A stretch of DNA of 64,000 bases from an uncultured Clostridia bacterium (GCA_947646415.1 CANSGN010000003.1:1-64000); one strand, 5' to 3'; counted from the first letter of the stretch, positions 8,506 through 19,163 are shown. Made by a program: numbers and translations. Notes: generated from the sequence alone by a model not told the origin.

Positions 8506-11500
8506 TTATTTAAAATATTTTACACCGCTTTCGAATATTTTCATATCGTAATTGCCTTCCACATTTTTGTAAAGGTTATCGTCGATACGCTCGCTGTGTC
8601 CCATTTTACCCAATACTCTGCCATCAGGGCTTATAATACCCTCAATACCGTACATAGAGCCGTTTGGATTATATGGAGATTGCATTGTAGCGTTCATAGT
8701 ATTGTTAACATATTGAGTTGCAATTTGTCCGTTTTTGATAATCTTTTGCAACTCTGCATCGCTTGATACAAATCTTCCCTCGCCGTGTGACAATGCAACA
8801 TTATAAACTTCGGAAAGTTTGCAAGCATTTAACCAAGGCGATTTGTTTGTAGCAACTCTTATTTGTGCAATAGTACTAATATGTCTGTTTATATTATTGA
8901 AAGTCAATGTAGGAGCATCTGCTACCTGTTCGCGAATATCGCCATAAGGTACAAGTCCAAGTTTTATCAACGCTTGGAAACCATTACAAATACCCAATGC
9001 CAAACCGTCGCGCTTATAAAGCAATTCCATAACCGCATCAGCGATTTTAGGATTTTTAAAGGTAGTTGCAATAAACTTACCTGAGCCGTCCGGCTCGTCT
9101 CCGCCCGAAAAACCACCAGGGAATGCGATAATTTGGCTGTTATTCAATCTCTTGACAATTTCATTAACTGCTTGCTCAATATCTTTTGCAGATTGGTTTT
9201 TAATTACAAAAATATCCGCTTTAGCACCTGCACGTTCAAAAGCTCTTGCAGTGTCATATTCGCAGTTAGTGCCCGGGAATACAGGGATAAACACTTTAGG
9301 AGTAACAATTTGAGGTTGTTGTCTTGTCTTTTTAATAGCCGCACAAATTACGTCTTTTGCCTCTCCTGTAGCCTCGGCAACAGTCGGATAAACGCTTTCA
9401 AAAGTATTTGTAAATGCGGAAATTATAGCATCCATTTTAACTTTTTCGCCGTTTATGTTTGCAGTACAAGTCTGATTTATTGCCCCCAAATAAATATTGT
9501 CCAATCCGTCAAGTTGCAATTTATCGTTTGCAACTATTACAAATGAGCCGAAATAAGGTTTAAAAATATCATCGCTTGTATTTTCGATATCAAAGCCAAC
9601 CTTATTACCTACACAAGATTTAGCAACTGCACAAATAGCGCCGCCCTCATCTACAACTGTTGCATAACGGATATTGCCGTTTTCGATTTCACGATTGATT
9701 GTATCGTAAAGAAGATTCAATTTGTCAAATTGCGGAATAAAATCTTTATCCATCGGCAATTTAACCAAATACATTTTATTGCCGTCAAAATAATCAAAAG
9801 TATTGTGAATAAGCTTGCTTGCTTTTGTAATACCTACAGCAAAGCTTATCAAAGTAGGCGGAACATCTATATTTTCAAAAGTACCGCTCATGCTGTCTTT
9901 ACCGCCGATTGCACCGCAGCCTGTACCGATTTGTGCATACAATGCGCCTAACAAAGCAGAAGTAGGCTCGCCCCAACGCTCACTATCCTTACCTAACTTT
10001 TTAAAAAACTCTTGCAAAGTCAAACGAATAGTTGATTTGTTTACGCCGCTTGCTATCAATTTAGAAATACTTGCAACAATGCTGTAAATAGCACCTGTGA
10101 AAGGCGAATTTTCCATCAAATAAGGAGAGCATGCAAAGCTTGAAACAGTCGCACAGTCAGTCCTGCCGTTTACAGGAGGTTTTGCAGCCATAACAATGCT
10201 TGGAGTAAGTTGATTTTTACCGCCGAAAGGCATAAGCACGCTACTTGCGCCGATTGTAGAGTCAAACATTTCGCCAAGGCCTTTTGTAGAGCAAACATTT
10301 GGTCTTGCAAGTTCCTTAATCAATCCGTCGGCAAACTTGCCAGCTTTTACCAAATCTTTTACATTACAGTTAACGCTATCCATATAAGTAGCAACATTGT
10401 CATTTATCACAACGTCTTGCATTTGTTTAACACCGTTTGTATCAAGGAAAGCACGCTTTAAATCTACTATAGTCTTGCCGCCGAACATCATTCTCATTCT
10501 GCCGTTATCTGTTACTTTAGCAACGATTGTAGCGTTCAAATTTTCCTCTTTTGCATAAGCAATAAACTGCTCGACAGTCTCCTTTGCAAGTACGACAGCC
10601 ATTCTCTCTTGTGACTCGGAAATCGCAAGTTCGGTACCTGTCAAACCATCATATTTTTTAGGTACGCTATCCAAAGAAATATCCAAACTATCTGCAAGCT
10701 CGCCGATTGCAACGGACACACCGCCCGCACCAAAGTCGTTACATTTTACTATCAAATTGGCAACTTCCTTTTTGCGGAAAAGTCTTTGAATTTTACGTTC
10801 TGTAGGAGGGTTACCTTTTTGAACTTCTGCACCGCAAACTTCTACCGATTTTTCGGTATGTGCCTTACTTGAGCCTGTAGCACCGCCGCAACCGTCACGT
10901 CCGGTATCTCCACCGACAAGTACAATTATATCTCCTTCAATAGGTTTTCTACGAACGATATTCTCCCTAGGAGCACCTGCAATAACAAAACCTGTTTCCA
11001 ACCTTTTTGCCTTGTAATTGTCATGGTACATTTCGTGTACTAAACCTGTAGCCAAACCAATTTGGTTACCATAACTGCTGTATCCGCTTGCAGCTGTTTT
11101 GCTTATTACCCTTTGAGGAAGTTTACCTTTTAAAGTATCCTTAAAATCTGCTTTTATATCGCCTGCACCTGTAACACGCATTGCTTGATAAACATAAGTT
11201 CTGCCGGAAAGCGGGTCACGAATAGCACCGCCCAAACAAGTTGCAGCACCACCAAATGGCTCGATTTCTGTAGGGTGGTTATGTGTTTCGTTTTTAAACA
11301 TAATAAGCCACTCTTCGTCCTTACCGTCCACATCCACATTTACTACTATGGAGCAAGCATTTATTTCATCCGAAGTATCCAAATTGTTAAGCAAACCTAT
11401 TTGTTTTAATTTTTTAACGCCTATTACGGCTATATCCATCAAACATTTATACTTATCTGCTCTTTTGCCGTTAAACTCTGCAAACAAATCATTATACATA

Positions 11501-12243
11501 TCCAATGCTTTTTGAATATGAGGATTGTTGCTGTTGATTTTAACGCTTGTAATTTCTGTACTAAAAGTAGTGTGACGGCAATGGTCAGACCAATATGTAT
11601 CGATAACTTTAAGCTCGGTTTCACTTGGGTCACGTTTTTCGCCAATAAAATAATCGCGAACAAATTTCAAATCTTCCACACTCATGGCATAACCTATTTT
11701 AGCGTGGTAATTTTGAATATCGCTATCGCTCATTTTTATAAACCCGTCGATAGTCGGAACTTCCTTAACTTCTGCTGAGACATCTTCCAAAGACTCAGGA
11801 ATATCCATACTTCCTTCCCTTGATTCCACAGGATTGATAATGTAATTTTTTATAATCTCAAAGTCCTTATCCGAGCAATCTTTAAATGCGTAAACAGTCG
11901 CACATTTGATAATAGGTCTTGCACCCATTGTCAAAAGTTGTACACATTGCATTGCACTATCTGCCCTTTGGTCATATTGTCCCGGTAAATACTCAACTGC
12001 AAGCAATTTGCTGCCTGCTAATTCAGGCAAATTGTTATCATAAACGGTATCTACAGGGTTTTCGCCGAAAATCGTATTTTTTGCAGATTGCATATCGTCA
12101 TCGCTCAAACCTTGAATGTCATAGCGAATAAATATTTTTACATTAGCAACTTTTGCACCAAGCACATTTGTTATATCGTTAAAAAGCTTTTTTTCAGCTA
12201 CATTGTAACCGTCTTTTTTATTCACAAATAATCTTTTAATCAT
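8506..12243 (-). CDS. purL: Phosphoribosylformylglycinamidine synthase, single chain
   Basis: At 1245 residues this is the large form of FGAM synthase, catalysing ATP- and glutamine-dependent conversion of FGAR to FGAM. The order is a PurS-like N-terminus, a linker with DTYWSDHCRHTTF (near 220), two AIRS-type ATP-binding halves (NETHNHPTEIEPFGGAATC near 325) and a C-terminal class I glutamine amidotransferase. The latter shows VFPGTNCEYD, the nucleophile block LGICNGFQ and SHGEGRF. It is last in the operon; its start overlaps the purD stop by 1 bp. Glutamine is thus hydrolysed in the same chain, and no purQ or purS is needed. Confidence 0.96.
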   Translation of the reverse strand: MIKRLFVNKKDGYNVAEKKLFNDITNVLGAKVANVKIFIRYDIQGLSDDDMQSAKNTIFGENPVDTVYDNNLPELAGSKLLAVEYLPGQYDQRADSAMQCVQLLTMGARPIIKCATVYAFKDCSDKDFEIIKNYIINPVESREGSMDIPESLEDVSAEVKEVPTIDGFIKMSDSDIQNYHAKIGYAMSVEDLKFVRDYFIGEKRDPSETELKVIDTYWSDHCRHTTFSTEITSVKINSNNPHIQKALDMYNDLFAEFNGKRADKYKCLMDIAVIGVKKLKQIGLLNNLDTSDEINACSIVVNVDVDGKDEEWLIMFKNETHNHPTEIEPFGGAATCLGGAIRDPLSGRTYVYQAMRVTGAGDIKADFKDTLKGKLPQRVISKTAASGYSSYGNQIGLATGLVHEMYHDNYKAKRLETGFVIAGAPRENIVRRKPIEGDIIVLVGGDTGRDGCGGATGSSKAHTEKSVEVCGAEVQKGNPPTERKIQRLFRKKEVANLIVKCNDFGAGGVSVAIGELADSLDISLDSVPKKYDGLTGTELAISESQERMAVVLAKETVEQFIAYAKEENLNATIVAKVTDNGRMRMMFGGKTIVDLKRAFLDTNGVKQMQDVVINDNVATYMDSVNCNVKDLVKAGKFADGLIKELARPNVCSTKGLGEMFDSTIGASSVLMPFGGKNQLTPSIVMAAKPPVNGRTDCATVSSFACSPYLMENSPFTGAIYSIVASISKLIASGVNKSTIRLTLQEFFKKLGKDSERWGEPTSALLGALYAQIGTGCGAIGGKDSMSGTFENIDVPPTLISFAVGITKASKLIHNTFDYFDGNKMYLVKLPMDKDFIPQFDKLNLLYDTINREIENGNIRYATVVDEGGAICAVAKSCVGNKVGFDIENTSDDIFKPYFGSFVIVANDKLQLDGLDNIYLGAINQTCTANINGEKVKMDAIISAFTNTFESVYPTVAEATGEAKDVICAAIKKTRQQPQIVTPKVFIPVFPGTNCEYDTARAFERAGAKADIFVIKNQSAKDIEQAVNEIVKRLNNSQIIAFPGGFSGGDEPDGSGKFIATTFKNPKIADAVMELLYKRDGLALGICNGFQALIKLGLVPYGDIREQVADAPTLTFNNINRHISTIAQIRVATNKSPWLNACKLSEVYNVALSHGEGRFVSSDAELQKIIKNGQIATQYVNNTMNATMQSPYNPNGSMYGIEGIISPDGRVLGKMGHSERIDDNLYKNVEGNYDMKIFESGVKYFK

Positions 12244-13499
12244 TATAATTTTATACCTATATCCTTTCTGTAATGTACTTTGTCAAATTTAACTTTAGGC
12301 ACATTGCTATAAGCTTTTTCACGTGCCTCTTCTATGTCTTTACCCAAAGCGGTTACGCCGATTACTCTACCGCCGTTAGTTACAAGCTTTCCATCTTTAA
12401 AACTTGTGCCTGCGTGGAACAAAATAATATCTTTATCCAAATCGCCGATAGTAATAGGCAATCCTTTTTCGTAAGCCTCAGGGTATCCTCCGCTTGCCAA
12501 AATTACGCAAACAGCGGCTTCTTCTTTCCATTCGATTTTAACTTCGCTAAGTCTTTCATCGATAATGGCATCGAATATCTCGTACAAGTCGGTTTTTAGT
12601 CTAGGCAAAACTACTTGAGTTTCAGGGTCGCCAAACCTTGCATTGTACTCCAAAACTTTTACGCCTTTGTCAGTAAGCATTAGCCCAAAGTACAAAACGC
12701 CTTTAAACTTTCTGTTTTCGCTGTTCATGGCATTCATTGTAGGGATAATGATATCGGTATAAACGCTGTCCGCAATATCTTTGGTATATATTTTAGACGG
12801 ACTAAATGTACCCATACCGCCTGTATTTAAGCCTAAGTCATTGTCAAACGCTCTTTTGTGGTCTTGGCTTGAAACCATAGGAACGATAGTTTTTCCGTCA
12901 GTAAAGCAAAGTACACTTACCTCACGTCCAATCAAAAACTCTTCTACGATAATCTTGCTGCCTGCGGCTTTAAATTTGCCGTCTATCATCATTTCCTTAA
13001 CCGCTTGCTCGCCTTCCTCAACGCTATTGCAAATGATAACGCCTTTGCCAAGTGCTAGCCCGTCTGCTTTTACAACAAGCGGATAATCTTGTTTTTGCAC
13101 ATAACTCAAAGCTTGCTCATAATCGGTAAACTCCTCATAATTTGCAGTAGGAATATTGTAATTTTTCATAAGCCATTTACTGAATGCCTTGCTTGCCTCG
13201 ATAAGTGCAGCATCCTTAGTTGGACCAAAAGCTCTGTGTCCTGCCGCTGTAAGCATATCTACAAGTCCCATAGCAAGAGGGTCATCTGGTGCAACTACTG
13301 TCATACCGATGTTTTTATGCTCGTCCAAAAAGGCGATAATGCCTTTTGCATCCATAACGCTTATATTTACGCACTCCGCAATTTCACTTATGCCTGCATT
13401 GCCGGGTGCACAGTAAATTTTGCCAACCTTGTCACTTTTTGCCAAGCTGTAGCAAATAGCATGCTCTCTTCCGCCACTGCCTATTACCAAAATATCCAT
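12243..13499 (-). CDS. purD: Phosphoribosylamine-glycine ligase
   Basis: The 418-residue ATP-grasp enzyme joins phosphoribosylamine and glycine, second step of purine synthesis. It starts MDILVIGSGGREHAIC and has PLVVKADGLALGKGV and NTGGMGTFSPS, all characteristic of GAR synthetase. Length matches the family. It lies 11 bp downstream of purH and overlaps purL by 1 bp. Confidence 0.96.
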   Translation of the reverse strand: MDILVIGSGGREHAICYSLAKSDKVGKIYCAPGNAGISEIAECVNISVMDAKGIIAFLDEHKNIGMTVVAPDDPLAMGLVDMLTAAGHRAFGPTKDAALIEASKAFSKWLMKNYNIPTANYEEFTDYEQALSYVQKQDYPLVVKADGLALGKGVIICNSVEEGEQAVKEMMIDGKFKAAGSKIIVEEFLIGREVSVLCFTDGKTIVPMVSSQDHKRAFDNDLGLNTGGMGTFSPSKIYTKDIADSVYTDIIIPTMNAMNSENRKFKGVLYFGLMLTDKGVKVLEYNARFGDPETQVVLPRLKTDLYEIFDAIIDERLSEVKIEWKEEAAVCVILASGGYPEAYEKGLPITIGDLDKDIILFHAGTSFKDGKLVTNGGRVIGVTALGKDIEEAREKAYSNVPKVKFDKVHYRKDIGIKL

Positions 13500-13510
13500 T
13501 AAACTCCCCC

Positions 13511-15049
13511 TTAGTGTTTAAAATGTCTGTCGCCTGTAAATATCATTGCAATACCATATTTATTGCAAAGGTCTATACTTTCTTGGTCTCTTATACTACC
13601 GCCCGGTTGTACGATAGCTTTGATACCTGCTTTATGTGCCTCTTCCACAACATCTCCGAATGGGAAGAAAGCATCACTTGCAAGCACTGCACCGTTTGTA
13701 TCTTTCAAACTGTGCTCGATTGCTTGTTTAGCAGCCCAAATTCTGTTAACTTGTCCTGCACCTATACCATAAGTAGTGTTATCCTTACCTATAACGATAG
13801 CGTTTGATTTAGTGTGTTTGCAAACTCTCATCAAAAATTGCATATCGCTGATTTGCTCTTTAGTCGGTTTTGTTTCGGTTACTACTTGGCATTTTTCATC
13901 CTCGATAACAATAGTATCGTAATCTTGTACCAAAAGACCGCCCAAAACCTTTTTCATATCGTAGCTTGTGCTTTTTACAGGTGCATTAATGCTATCCAAC
14001 GCAAGTAGGCGAATGTTTTTCTTTTGTTCCAAAATTTCAAGTGCTTCCTTTGAGAAAGACGGAGCAATAACTATCTCGATAAAAATCTTATTGATTTGTT
14101 CTGCTGTAGCTTTGTCAATCTCTCTATTTGCGGCAATAATTCCACCGAAAATAGAAACAGGGTCGGAATTATATGCAAGCTCAAATGCTTTTGAAATTGT
14201 ATTGCTGGTTGCAACACCGCAAGGATTTGCGTGTTTTACAGCAACGATTGTAGGCTCGGTAAACTCTCTTAACAAATCCAATGCACCGTTTGTATCATTG
14301 ATATTATTATAAGATAATTCCTTACCATGTAATTGTTTTGCCTCTGCAATACTGCCTGCAACAGGCAAACATTCCTTATAAAATACAGCCGATTGATTAG
14401 GGTTTTCGCCATATCTCATATCTTGAACTTTTTCATAAGCATAGCTTACGATTTCAGGGAATTTGATATTCAATTTTTCTCTTAAGAAAGTTGAAATCAT
14501 AGTATCGTAAACTGCAGTGTGTTGATAAACTTTGTACATTAAGTAGAATTTTGTATCAATACTTACTCCACCGTTTTTCATCTCGTCAATAACTTTTGCA
14601 TAGTCGCTTGGGTCAACCAAAACTGTAACGTCTTGATAGTTTTTAGCAGCACTTCTAAGCATAGTAGGACCGCCGATATCGATATTTTCGATACAAGTTT
14701 GCAAATCTACACCAGGTTTCATAATAGTTTGTTTAAACGGATATAAGTTTACTACAACCATATCTATAGTATTGATATTCAATTTTTCAAGTTGTTCCAT
14801 GTGCTCTTTATTTGCTCTCATAGCCAAAAGACCTGCATGAACATTTGGATGCAAAGTTTTTACCCTGCCATCAAGGCACTCCGGAAAACCTGTGATATCA
14901 CTTATACCGATAACATCTATACCAGCATTTTTCAAAGTTACGGCAGTACCTCCTGTACTAATAATTTCATATCCGCAACTTACTATTTCTTTTGCTAGTT
15001 CTACAATACCTGTTTTGTCTGAAACACTTATTAACGCTCTTTTTTTCAT
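13511..15049 (-). CDS. purH: Bifunctional AICAR transformylase / IMP cyclohydrolase
   Basis: The 512-residue protein performs the last two steps to IMP. The N-terminal MGS-like cyclohydrolase domain has VSDKTG, STGGTA and RVKTLHP; the transformylase domain has KHANPCGVA and ends HAGIKAIVQPGGS with a GDRHFKH terminus. The start at 15049 has AGAGGAG upstream and overlaps the purN stop as TAATG; a longer frame from 15070 is less likely. Confidence 0.96.
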   Translation of the reverse strand: MKKRALISVSDKTGIVELAKEIVSCGYEIISTGGTAVTLKNAGIDVIGISDITGFPECLDGRVKTLHPNVHAGLLAMRANKEHMEQLEKLNINTIDMVVVNLYPFKQTIMKPGVDLQTCIENIDIGGPTMLRSAAKNYQDVTVLVDPSDYAKVIDEMKNGGVSIDTKFYLMYKVYQHTAVYDTMISTFLREKLNIKFPEIVSYAYEKVQDMRYGENPNQSAVFYKECLPVAGSIAEAKQLHGKELSYNNINDTNGALDLLREFTEPTIVAVKHANPCGVATSNTISKAFELAYNSDPVSIFGGIIAANREIDKATAEQINKIFIEIVIAPSFSKEALEILEQKKNIRLLALDSINAPVKSTSYDMKKVLGGLLVQDYDTIVIEDEKCQVVTETKPTKEQISDMQFLMRVCKHTKSNAIVIGKDNTTYGIGAGQVNRIWAAKQAIEHSLKDTNGAVLASDAFFPFGDVVEEAHKAGIKAIVQPGGSIRDQESIDLCNKYGIAMIFTGDRHFKH

Positions 15050-15639
15050 TATTTTATCTCCTCTCTGCATAATTTTGCCACAACGCTCGGCAACAATATA
15101 TGTTCTTTCTCAAGCACCCTCTTTTGCAAACTTTCGGGTGTATCGTCACTTAAAACTTCAACCTTTACCTGTTCTATTATTTCGCCCGTATCCGCACCGC
15201 TATCCACAAAGTGTACAGTCGCACCGCTTACTTTATCTCCGCTTGCTATAACAGACTCATGTACTTTTATACCATAATATCCAACCCCGCAATGCCTAGG
15301 TATCAATGACGGATGAATATTGATTATTCTTCTTTCATACTCATTTACAATAACGGGAGTAACAATACTCAAATAACCTGCAAGCACTACCAAATCTATA
15401 CAATTATCTTTAAGCTCTTTTAAGATTGCCATATCGCGTACTTCATGACTGCCGTATTGCTTAAGAGTAAAAGTTTTGCAAGGTATATTTTCAAGCTTTG
15501 CACGCTCTATCGCATAAATACCGTTTTTGTTAGTTATGATAAGTTTAACTTTACCATCTATTCTTCCATCCTTCACGCCGTCTATAACAGACTGCATATC
15601 CGACCCCGAGCCACTTGCGAAAATCGCTATATTTTTCAT
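15049..15639 (-). CDS. purN: Phosphoribosylglycinamide formyltransferase
   Basis: The 196-residue enzyme formylates GAR using 10-formyltetrahydrofolate. It starts [16 protein letters not shown]. The catalytic region INIHPSLIP and the following [14 protein letters not shown] block are intact; the usual asparagine, histidine and aspartate are visible. It overlaps purM by 4 bp (ATGA) and purH by 1 bp. Confidence 0.95.
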   Translation of the reverse strand: MKNIAIFASGSGSDMQSVIDGVKDGRIDGKVKLIITNKNGIYAIERAKLENIPCKTFTLKQYGSHEVRDMAILKELKDNCIDLVVLAGYLSIVTPVIVNEYERRIINIHPSLIPRHCGVGYYGIKVHESVIASGDKVSGATVHFVDSGADTGEIIEQVKVEVLSDDTPESLQKRVLEKEHILLPSVVAKLCREEIK

Positions 15640-16652
15640 AGTATTACACCATTACCTTTAACAACTTCGCCCAAAACATAAGCTTCTTCGCCCAAAGTTT
15701 TAAGCATTTTTATAACATCGTTTGCAATATTGCTATCAACTGCAAGCACCATACCTGTACCCATATTAAATGTATTGTACATTTTCTCGTCGGAAATTTC
15801 CGCAATTTCTTGAAGAGCTTTGAACAACTTAGGTACCTCATAGTTAGCCCTGTCGATTTTTGCAGCCAAGCCTTTAGGTAAAATTCTTGGAATATTTTCG
15901 ATAAATCCGCCGCCTGTGATATGTGCGATACCTTTTATTTCAAACTTTTCAATCAAAGCAAGGATAGGCTTTACATAAAGTTTGGTAGGGGTAAGCACTA
16001 CCTCTGCAGGGGTGCAGCCCAAAGTAGCATTGTACTCATTTAGTTTAGCTTTGTCCTCGCCAAACAACTTTCTTACCAAAGAATATCCATTGCTGTGTAC
16101 ACCGCTTGAGCGAATACCGATAAGTGTATCTCCTTCTTTGATAGTTTTGCCGTTGATTATTTTGTTACGTTTAACAATGCCTACTGCAAAACCTGCGATA
16201 TCATACTCGTCTTCAGGATAAAATCCGGGCATTTCCGCAGTTTCTCCGCCAATCAAAGCACATCCGCTTTCAACGCAGCCCTTTGAAACACCTTTTACTA
16301 TTTCCGCAACTCTTTGAGGTATCAATTTACCTTGGGCGATATAATCAAGGAAAAGTAAAGGCTTTGCACCTTGGCATACGATATCGTTAACACACATTGC
16401 AACCGCATCTATACCGATTGTATCATGTTTATCCAAAATAAAAGCATATTTCAATTTAGTACCTACACCATCAGTACCTGCAACCAAGCAGTCTCCGTCT
16501 TCCTTGTCATCCAAGGCATAAAAGCCGCCAAAACTACCCAAATCACCCAATACACTGCTGTTATAAGTAGTTTTTACATACTCTTTCATCAATTTTACCG
16601 CTTCATAACCGGCTTCCACATCAACGCCTGCCGATTTGTAATCAATAGCCAT
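15636..16652 (-). CDS. purM: Phosphoribosylformylglycinamidine cyclo-ligase
   Basis: The 338-residue AIR synthetase closes the imidazole ring using ATP. It has DYKSAGVD at the N-terminus, GTDGVGTKL (near 79), [17 protein letters not shown] (near 108) and [11 protein letters not shown] (near 155). The C-terminal AIRS domain includes [13 protein letters not shown]. It starts 1 bp after the purF stop and overlaps purN by 4 bp. Confidence 0.96.
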   Translation of the reverse strand: MAIDYKSAGVDVEAGYEAVKLMKEYVKTTYNSSVLGDLGSFGGFYALDDKEDGDCLVAGTDGVGTKLKYAFILDKHDTIGIDAVAMCVNDIVCQGAKPLLFLDYIAQGKLIPQRVAEIVKGVSKGCVESGCALIGGETAEMPGFYPEDEYDIAGFAVGIVKRNKIINGKTIKEGDTLIGIRSSGVHSNGYSLVRKLFGEDKAKLNEYNATLGCTPAEVVLTPTKLYVKPILALIEKFEIKGIAHITGGGFIENIPRILPKGLAAKIDRANYEVPKLFKALQEIAEISDEKMYNTFNMGTGMVLAVDSNIANDVIKMLKTLGEEAYVLGEVVKGNGVIL

Positions 16653-16653
16653 C

Positions 16654-18072
16654 TCAAATCTCCTTTCTGTTCCTTAATTTATTTTCTATATCATCGGGAT
16701 ATTTTCCGTCAAAGCAAGCTGCACAAAATGTATTGTACTCTCCCGCAGAGCAACTTGCTATCAAATCTTCCACATCCATAAAGTGCAAACTGTCCGCACC
16801 TATTATCTTGCCAATCTCTTCCGCATTTCTTGTTGCGCCGATTAACTCTTCATAAGTCTCGATATCTATACCTGTATAGCAAGGATGTTTAACGATAGGC
16901 GATGCAATAACCATGTGTACTGCTTTTGCACCATTCTTTTTTAACAAATCGACTATCTTTTTAGAAGTTGTACCCCTTACTATCGAGTCGTCTATCAAAA
17001 TAATTTCCTTGTTTTGTATATTGTGTTTATGAGGATTTAATTTTATTTTAACGCTGTTCTCCCTCATAAATTGGTTAGGTTGAATAAAAGTTCTTCCTAC
17101 ATATCTGTTTTTTTCCAAAACGTCAATATAAGGAATACCGCTTTCTGCTGCATATCCGCGAGCGGCAACGTTTGCACTATCGGGAACACCCGCAACTATA
17201 TCCGCTTTTAAGTTAAGCTTTCTTGCAAGTCTTCTTCCGCACTCGTACCTTGCCTCATAAACACTCCTGTTATCGATAAAGCTGTCCGCTCTTGCAGTAT
17301 AAACATACTCAAAAATACAAGGTCTTCTTTCCGCCTTTGCGAAAAACTCACTCTCCAATCCTTTGGAAGATATGCTTAAAATTTCGCCAGGCAAAACGTC
17401 TCTTATCAAATCTACACCGATTGCATCAAGTCCGCAAGACTCGCTTGAAATGTAATATCCGTCCGTGCCTTGTCCTACGACCATTGGTCTTAAACCATAT
17501 CTGTCCCTTATTGCATAAAGTTTAGTAGCCGTCATAATACCAAGTGCAAAGCTGCCCTCAAGCTCATTTACCGCTTTTGCAATGTCGCACTCGCCGTTAA
17601 CGGTATTTACATTAAGCAAATTTGCAATTATCTCACAATCGATATTTGTTTGAAAAGTAACGCCTTGCTCAATAAGCTTTTCACGCAACATTTTAGCATT
17701 TGTAATTTTGCCGTTCATAGCTATTGCAAACATTCCGAATCTGCCTGTATACACAACAGGTTGTGCATTTACAGCATTTTTTAAACCTTTGCTAGAATAT
17801 CTTACATGACCCAAAGCGATATCGCCTTGTGGCAAACCTTGCATAATGTCCTCGTTAAACACCTCGTTTACAAGTCCTAAATTTTTGTAGTATGAAATTT
17901 CCATACCGTGGGTTACGGCAATACCGCAACTTTCTTGTCCTCTGTGTTGCAAAGCATACAAGCCGTAATACATAACCCTTGCCAAATCGCTGCTGTCATT
18001 AGAATAAATACCAAATACTCCACACTCATCCTGTGGTTTATCCAAGCCACATTCACAATTTTTCATACACAT
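16654..18072 (-). CDS. purF: Amidophosphoribosyltransferase
   Basis: The 472-residue enzyme commits PRPP to purine synthesis. A propeptide of about 16 residues precedes the nucleophile Cys in DECGVFGIY. The glutaminase domain includes [10 protein letters not shown]; the PRTase domain has the PRPP loop [16 protein letters not shown]. The C-terminal cysteines in [20 protein letters not shown] fit the 4Fe-4S-containing Bacillus-type enzyme. The start is put at 18072, 8 nt after AAGGGA; upstream frames add only a short tail. A gap of about 140 bp separates it from purE. Confidence 0.95.
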   Translation of the reverse strand: MCMKNCECGLDKPQDECGVFGIYSNDSSDLARVMYYGLYALQHRGQESCGIAVTHGMEISYYKNLGLVNEVFNEDIMQGLPQGDIALGHVRYSSKGLKNAVNAQPVVYTGRFGMFAIAMNGKITNAKMLREKLIEQGVTFQTNIDCEIIANLLNVNTVNGECDIAKAVNELEGSFALGIMTATKLYAIRDRYGLRPMVVGQGTDGYYISSESCGLDAIGVDLIRDVLPGEILSISSKGLESEFFAKAERRPCIFEYVYTARADSFIDNRSVYEARYECGRRLARKLNLKADIVAGVPDSANVAARGYAAESGIPYIDVLEKNRYVGRTFIQPNQFMRENSVKIKLNPHKHNIQNKEIILIDDSIVRGTTSKKIVDLLKKNGAKAVHMVIASPIVKHPCYTGIDIETYEELIGATRNAEEIGKIIGADSLHFMDVEDLIASCSAGEYNTFCAACFDGKYPDDIENKLRNRKEI

Positions 18073-18212
18073 AGTTAAAATCCCTTTTTGGCAAAATGCC
18101 AACAATTTTAAAAATGAAGTTTACACTTCCACTGTAGTTGCTACAACCAAAATTTTATAAAAATGTATATAAAATTTGCAACCATAATTGCTGTTATGAT
18201 AAAACAAATTTA

Positions 18213-18707
18213 TTACTTATTTAACTCTTCCTGCAACTTTTTATCTGCTTCATTTACTTTTTTAGCCATATCAAGCTTATATGTTGCAAGTTTTGCTGCA
18301 AGCTCAGGATATTTGATTGCAAGAATTTGAATTGCAAGCAATCCTGCATTTTGTCCGCCGTTTATGGCAACTGTCGCAACAGGAACGCCTGCAGGCATTT
18401 GCACTGTCGAAAGCAGGCTGTCCAACCCGTCCATAGTACTGCTTTTAATAGGAAGTCCTATAACAGGCAAAGTTGTAAAACTTGCCAAAACTCCGCCAAG
18501 ATGAGCAGCTTTTCCTGCTGCGGAAATCAAAACCTCCATACCGTTTGCGATTGCGTTTTGTGCAAAATCGTGTGCCTCGTTAGGTGTACGATGTGCACTC
18601 ATTACGCGAACTTCAACTTCAACACCAAACTCCTTTAAAATATCTACTGCAGGTGTAACAACACTTAAGTCGCTTATACTACCCATAACAATACCAACTT
18701 TCGCCAT
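18213..18707 (-). CDS. purE: N5-carboxyaminoimidazole ribonucleotide mutase
   Basis: The 164-residue protein starts MAKVGIVMGSISDL with GGAGGG in the Shine-Dalgarno position; the upstream frame to 18740 reads through the leader hairpin and is rejected. Motifs SAHRTPNEAHDFA and AAGKAAHLGGVLAS are typical of class I PurE. It is first in the purE-F-M-N-H-D-L operon. purK is not in the window, so whether it acts on N5-CAIR or directly on AIR and CO2 cannot be decided from context. Confidence 0.95.
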   Translation of the reverse strand: MAKVGIVMGSISDLSVVTPAVDILKEFGVEVEVRVMSAHRTPNEAHDFAQNAIANGMEVLISAAGKAAHLGGVLASFTTLPVIGLPIKSSTMDGLDSLLSTVQMPAGVPVATVAINGGQNAGLLAIQILAIKYPELAAKLATYKLDMAKKVNEADKKLQEELNK

Positions 18708-18718
18708 AAACCCTCCTG

Positions 18719-18755
18719 AAAAATAATTGCCACAGCACAAAAATTGCGCTATGGC
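18719..18755 (-). terminator. Hairpin before purE, possible attenuator
   Basis: An 11-bp stem with two G-T pairs, GCCATAGCGCA with TGTGCTGTGGC (18755-18729), is followed by AATTATTTTTC and then directly by the purE Shine-Dalgarno sequence. The position between leader and first gene suggests conditional termination or control of ribosome access. The T-run is interrupted, so an unconditional terminator is unlikely. Confidence 0.45.
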
Positions 18756-18766
18756 GTAATAATACT

Positions 18767-18847
18767 TTATGATTTTATACTAATGGTAGATTGCCCAAAA
18801 CAGCTTGAGTTTAATAGGATAAAGCAATTTTTAAAGCATTTTACCAT
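18767..18847 (-). CDS. 26-residue upstream ORF in the purine leader
   Basis: ATG at 18847 follows ACGGAGGACAGT, a strong Shine-Dalgarno site. The 26-codon product begins MVKCFKNCFILL and ends with TAA at 18769-18767, 11 bp before the pre-purE hairpin. It has three cysteines. It may be a leader peptide controlling purE or simply a chance frame over structured leader RNA; AUGGUA at its start can pair with UACCAU near 18784. Confidence 0.35.
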   Translation of the reverse strand: MVKCFKNCFILLNSSCFGQSTISIKS

Positions 18848-18991
18848 ACTGTCCTCCGTTAATGTACCTCAAAAAAAATCATTATGTTTTTGGCACTGCT
18901 TATTGATTTTAACAATAAAAACCAATTTAGATATAAGGTTGTAATATAACCAAAAACCATATAATTTATAAATTAAACAAATTACATATTT

Positions 18992-19020
18992 ATTCTAACA
19001 TATTTTTTAATATATATCAA
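18992..19020 (-). promoter_or_regulatory. Promoter of the purine operon
   Basis: TTGATA (19020-19015) and TAGAAT (18997-18992) are 17 bp apart on the minus strand. This would give a leader of about 280 nt before purE. I looked for the guanine/adenine aptamer core and the ykkC/PRPP motifs in it and did not find them. Confidence 0.55.
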
Positions 19021-19163
19021 ATTAAAATGCGAGCAAATTAAATTTTTATCCTAACTTTTCGTGACCCCCCGTATAATTTTTTTTAATACCAAAAAATTTA
19101 CTATTTTTTACCTATATAATATAACGCTTTAATTATAAAATGCTAAAGTCTTTATCGATTAAA

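Noticed and set aside
9133-9546. Long plus-strand frames opposite purL and other genes
   Set aside because: They are shadow frames, with no start signals and with composition expected from the antisense of AT-rich coding DNA.
18708-19020. Guanine/adenine or PRPP riboswitch in front of purE
   Set aside because: I could not find the conserved J2/3, L2 and L3 cores or the ykkC motifs on the minus strand.
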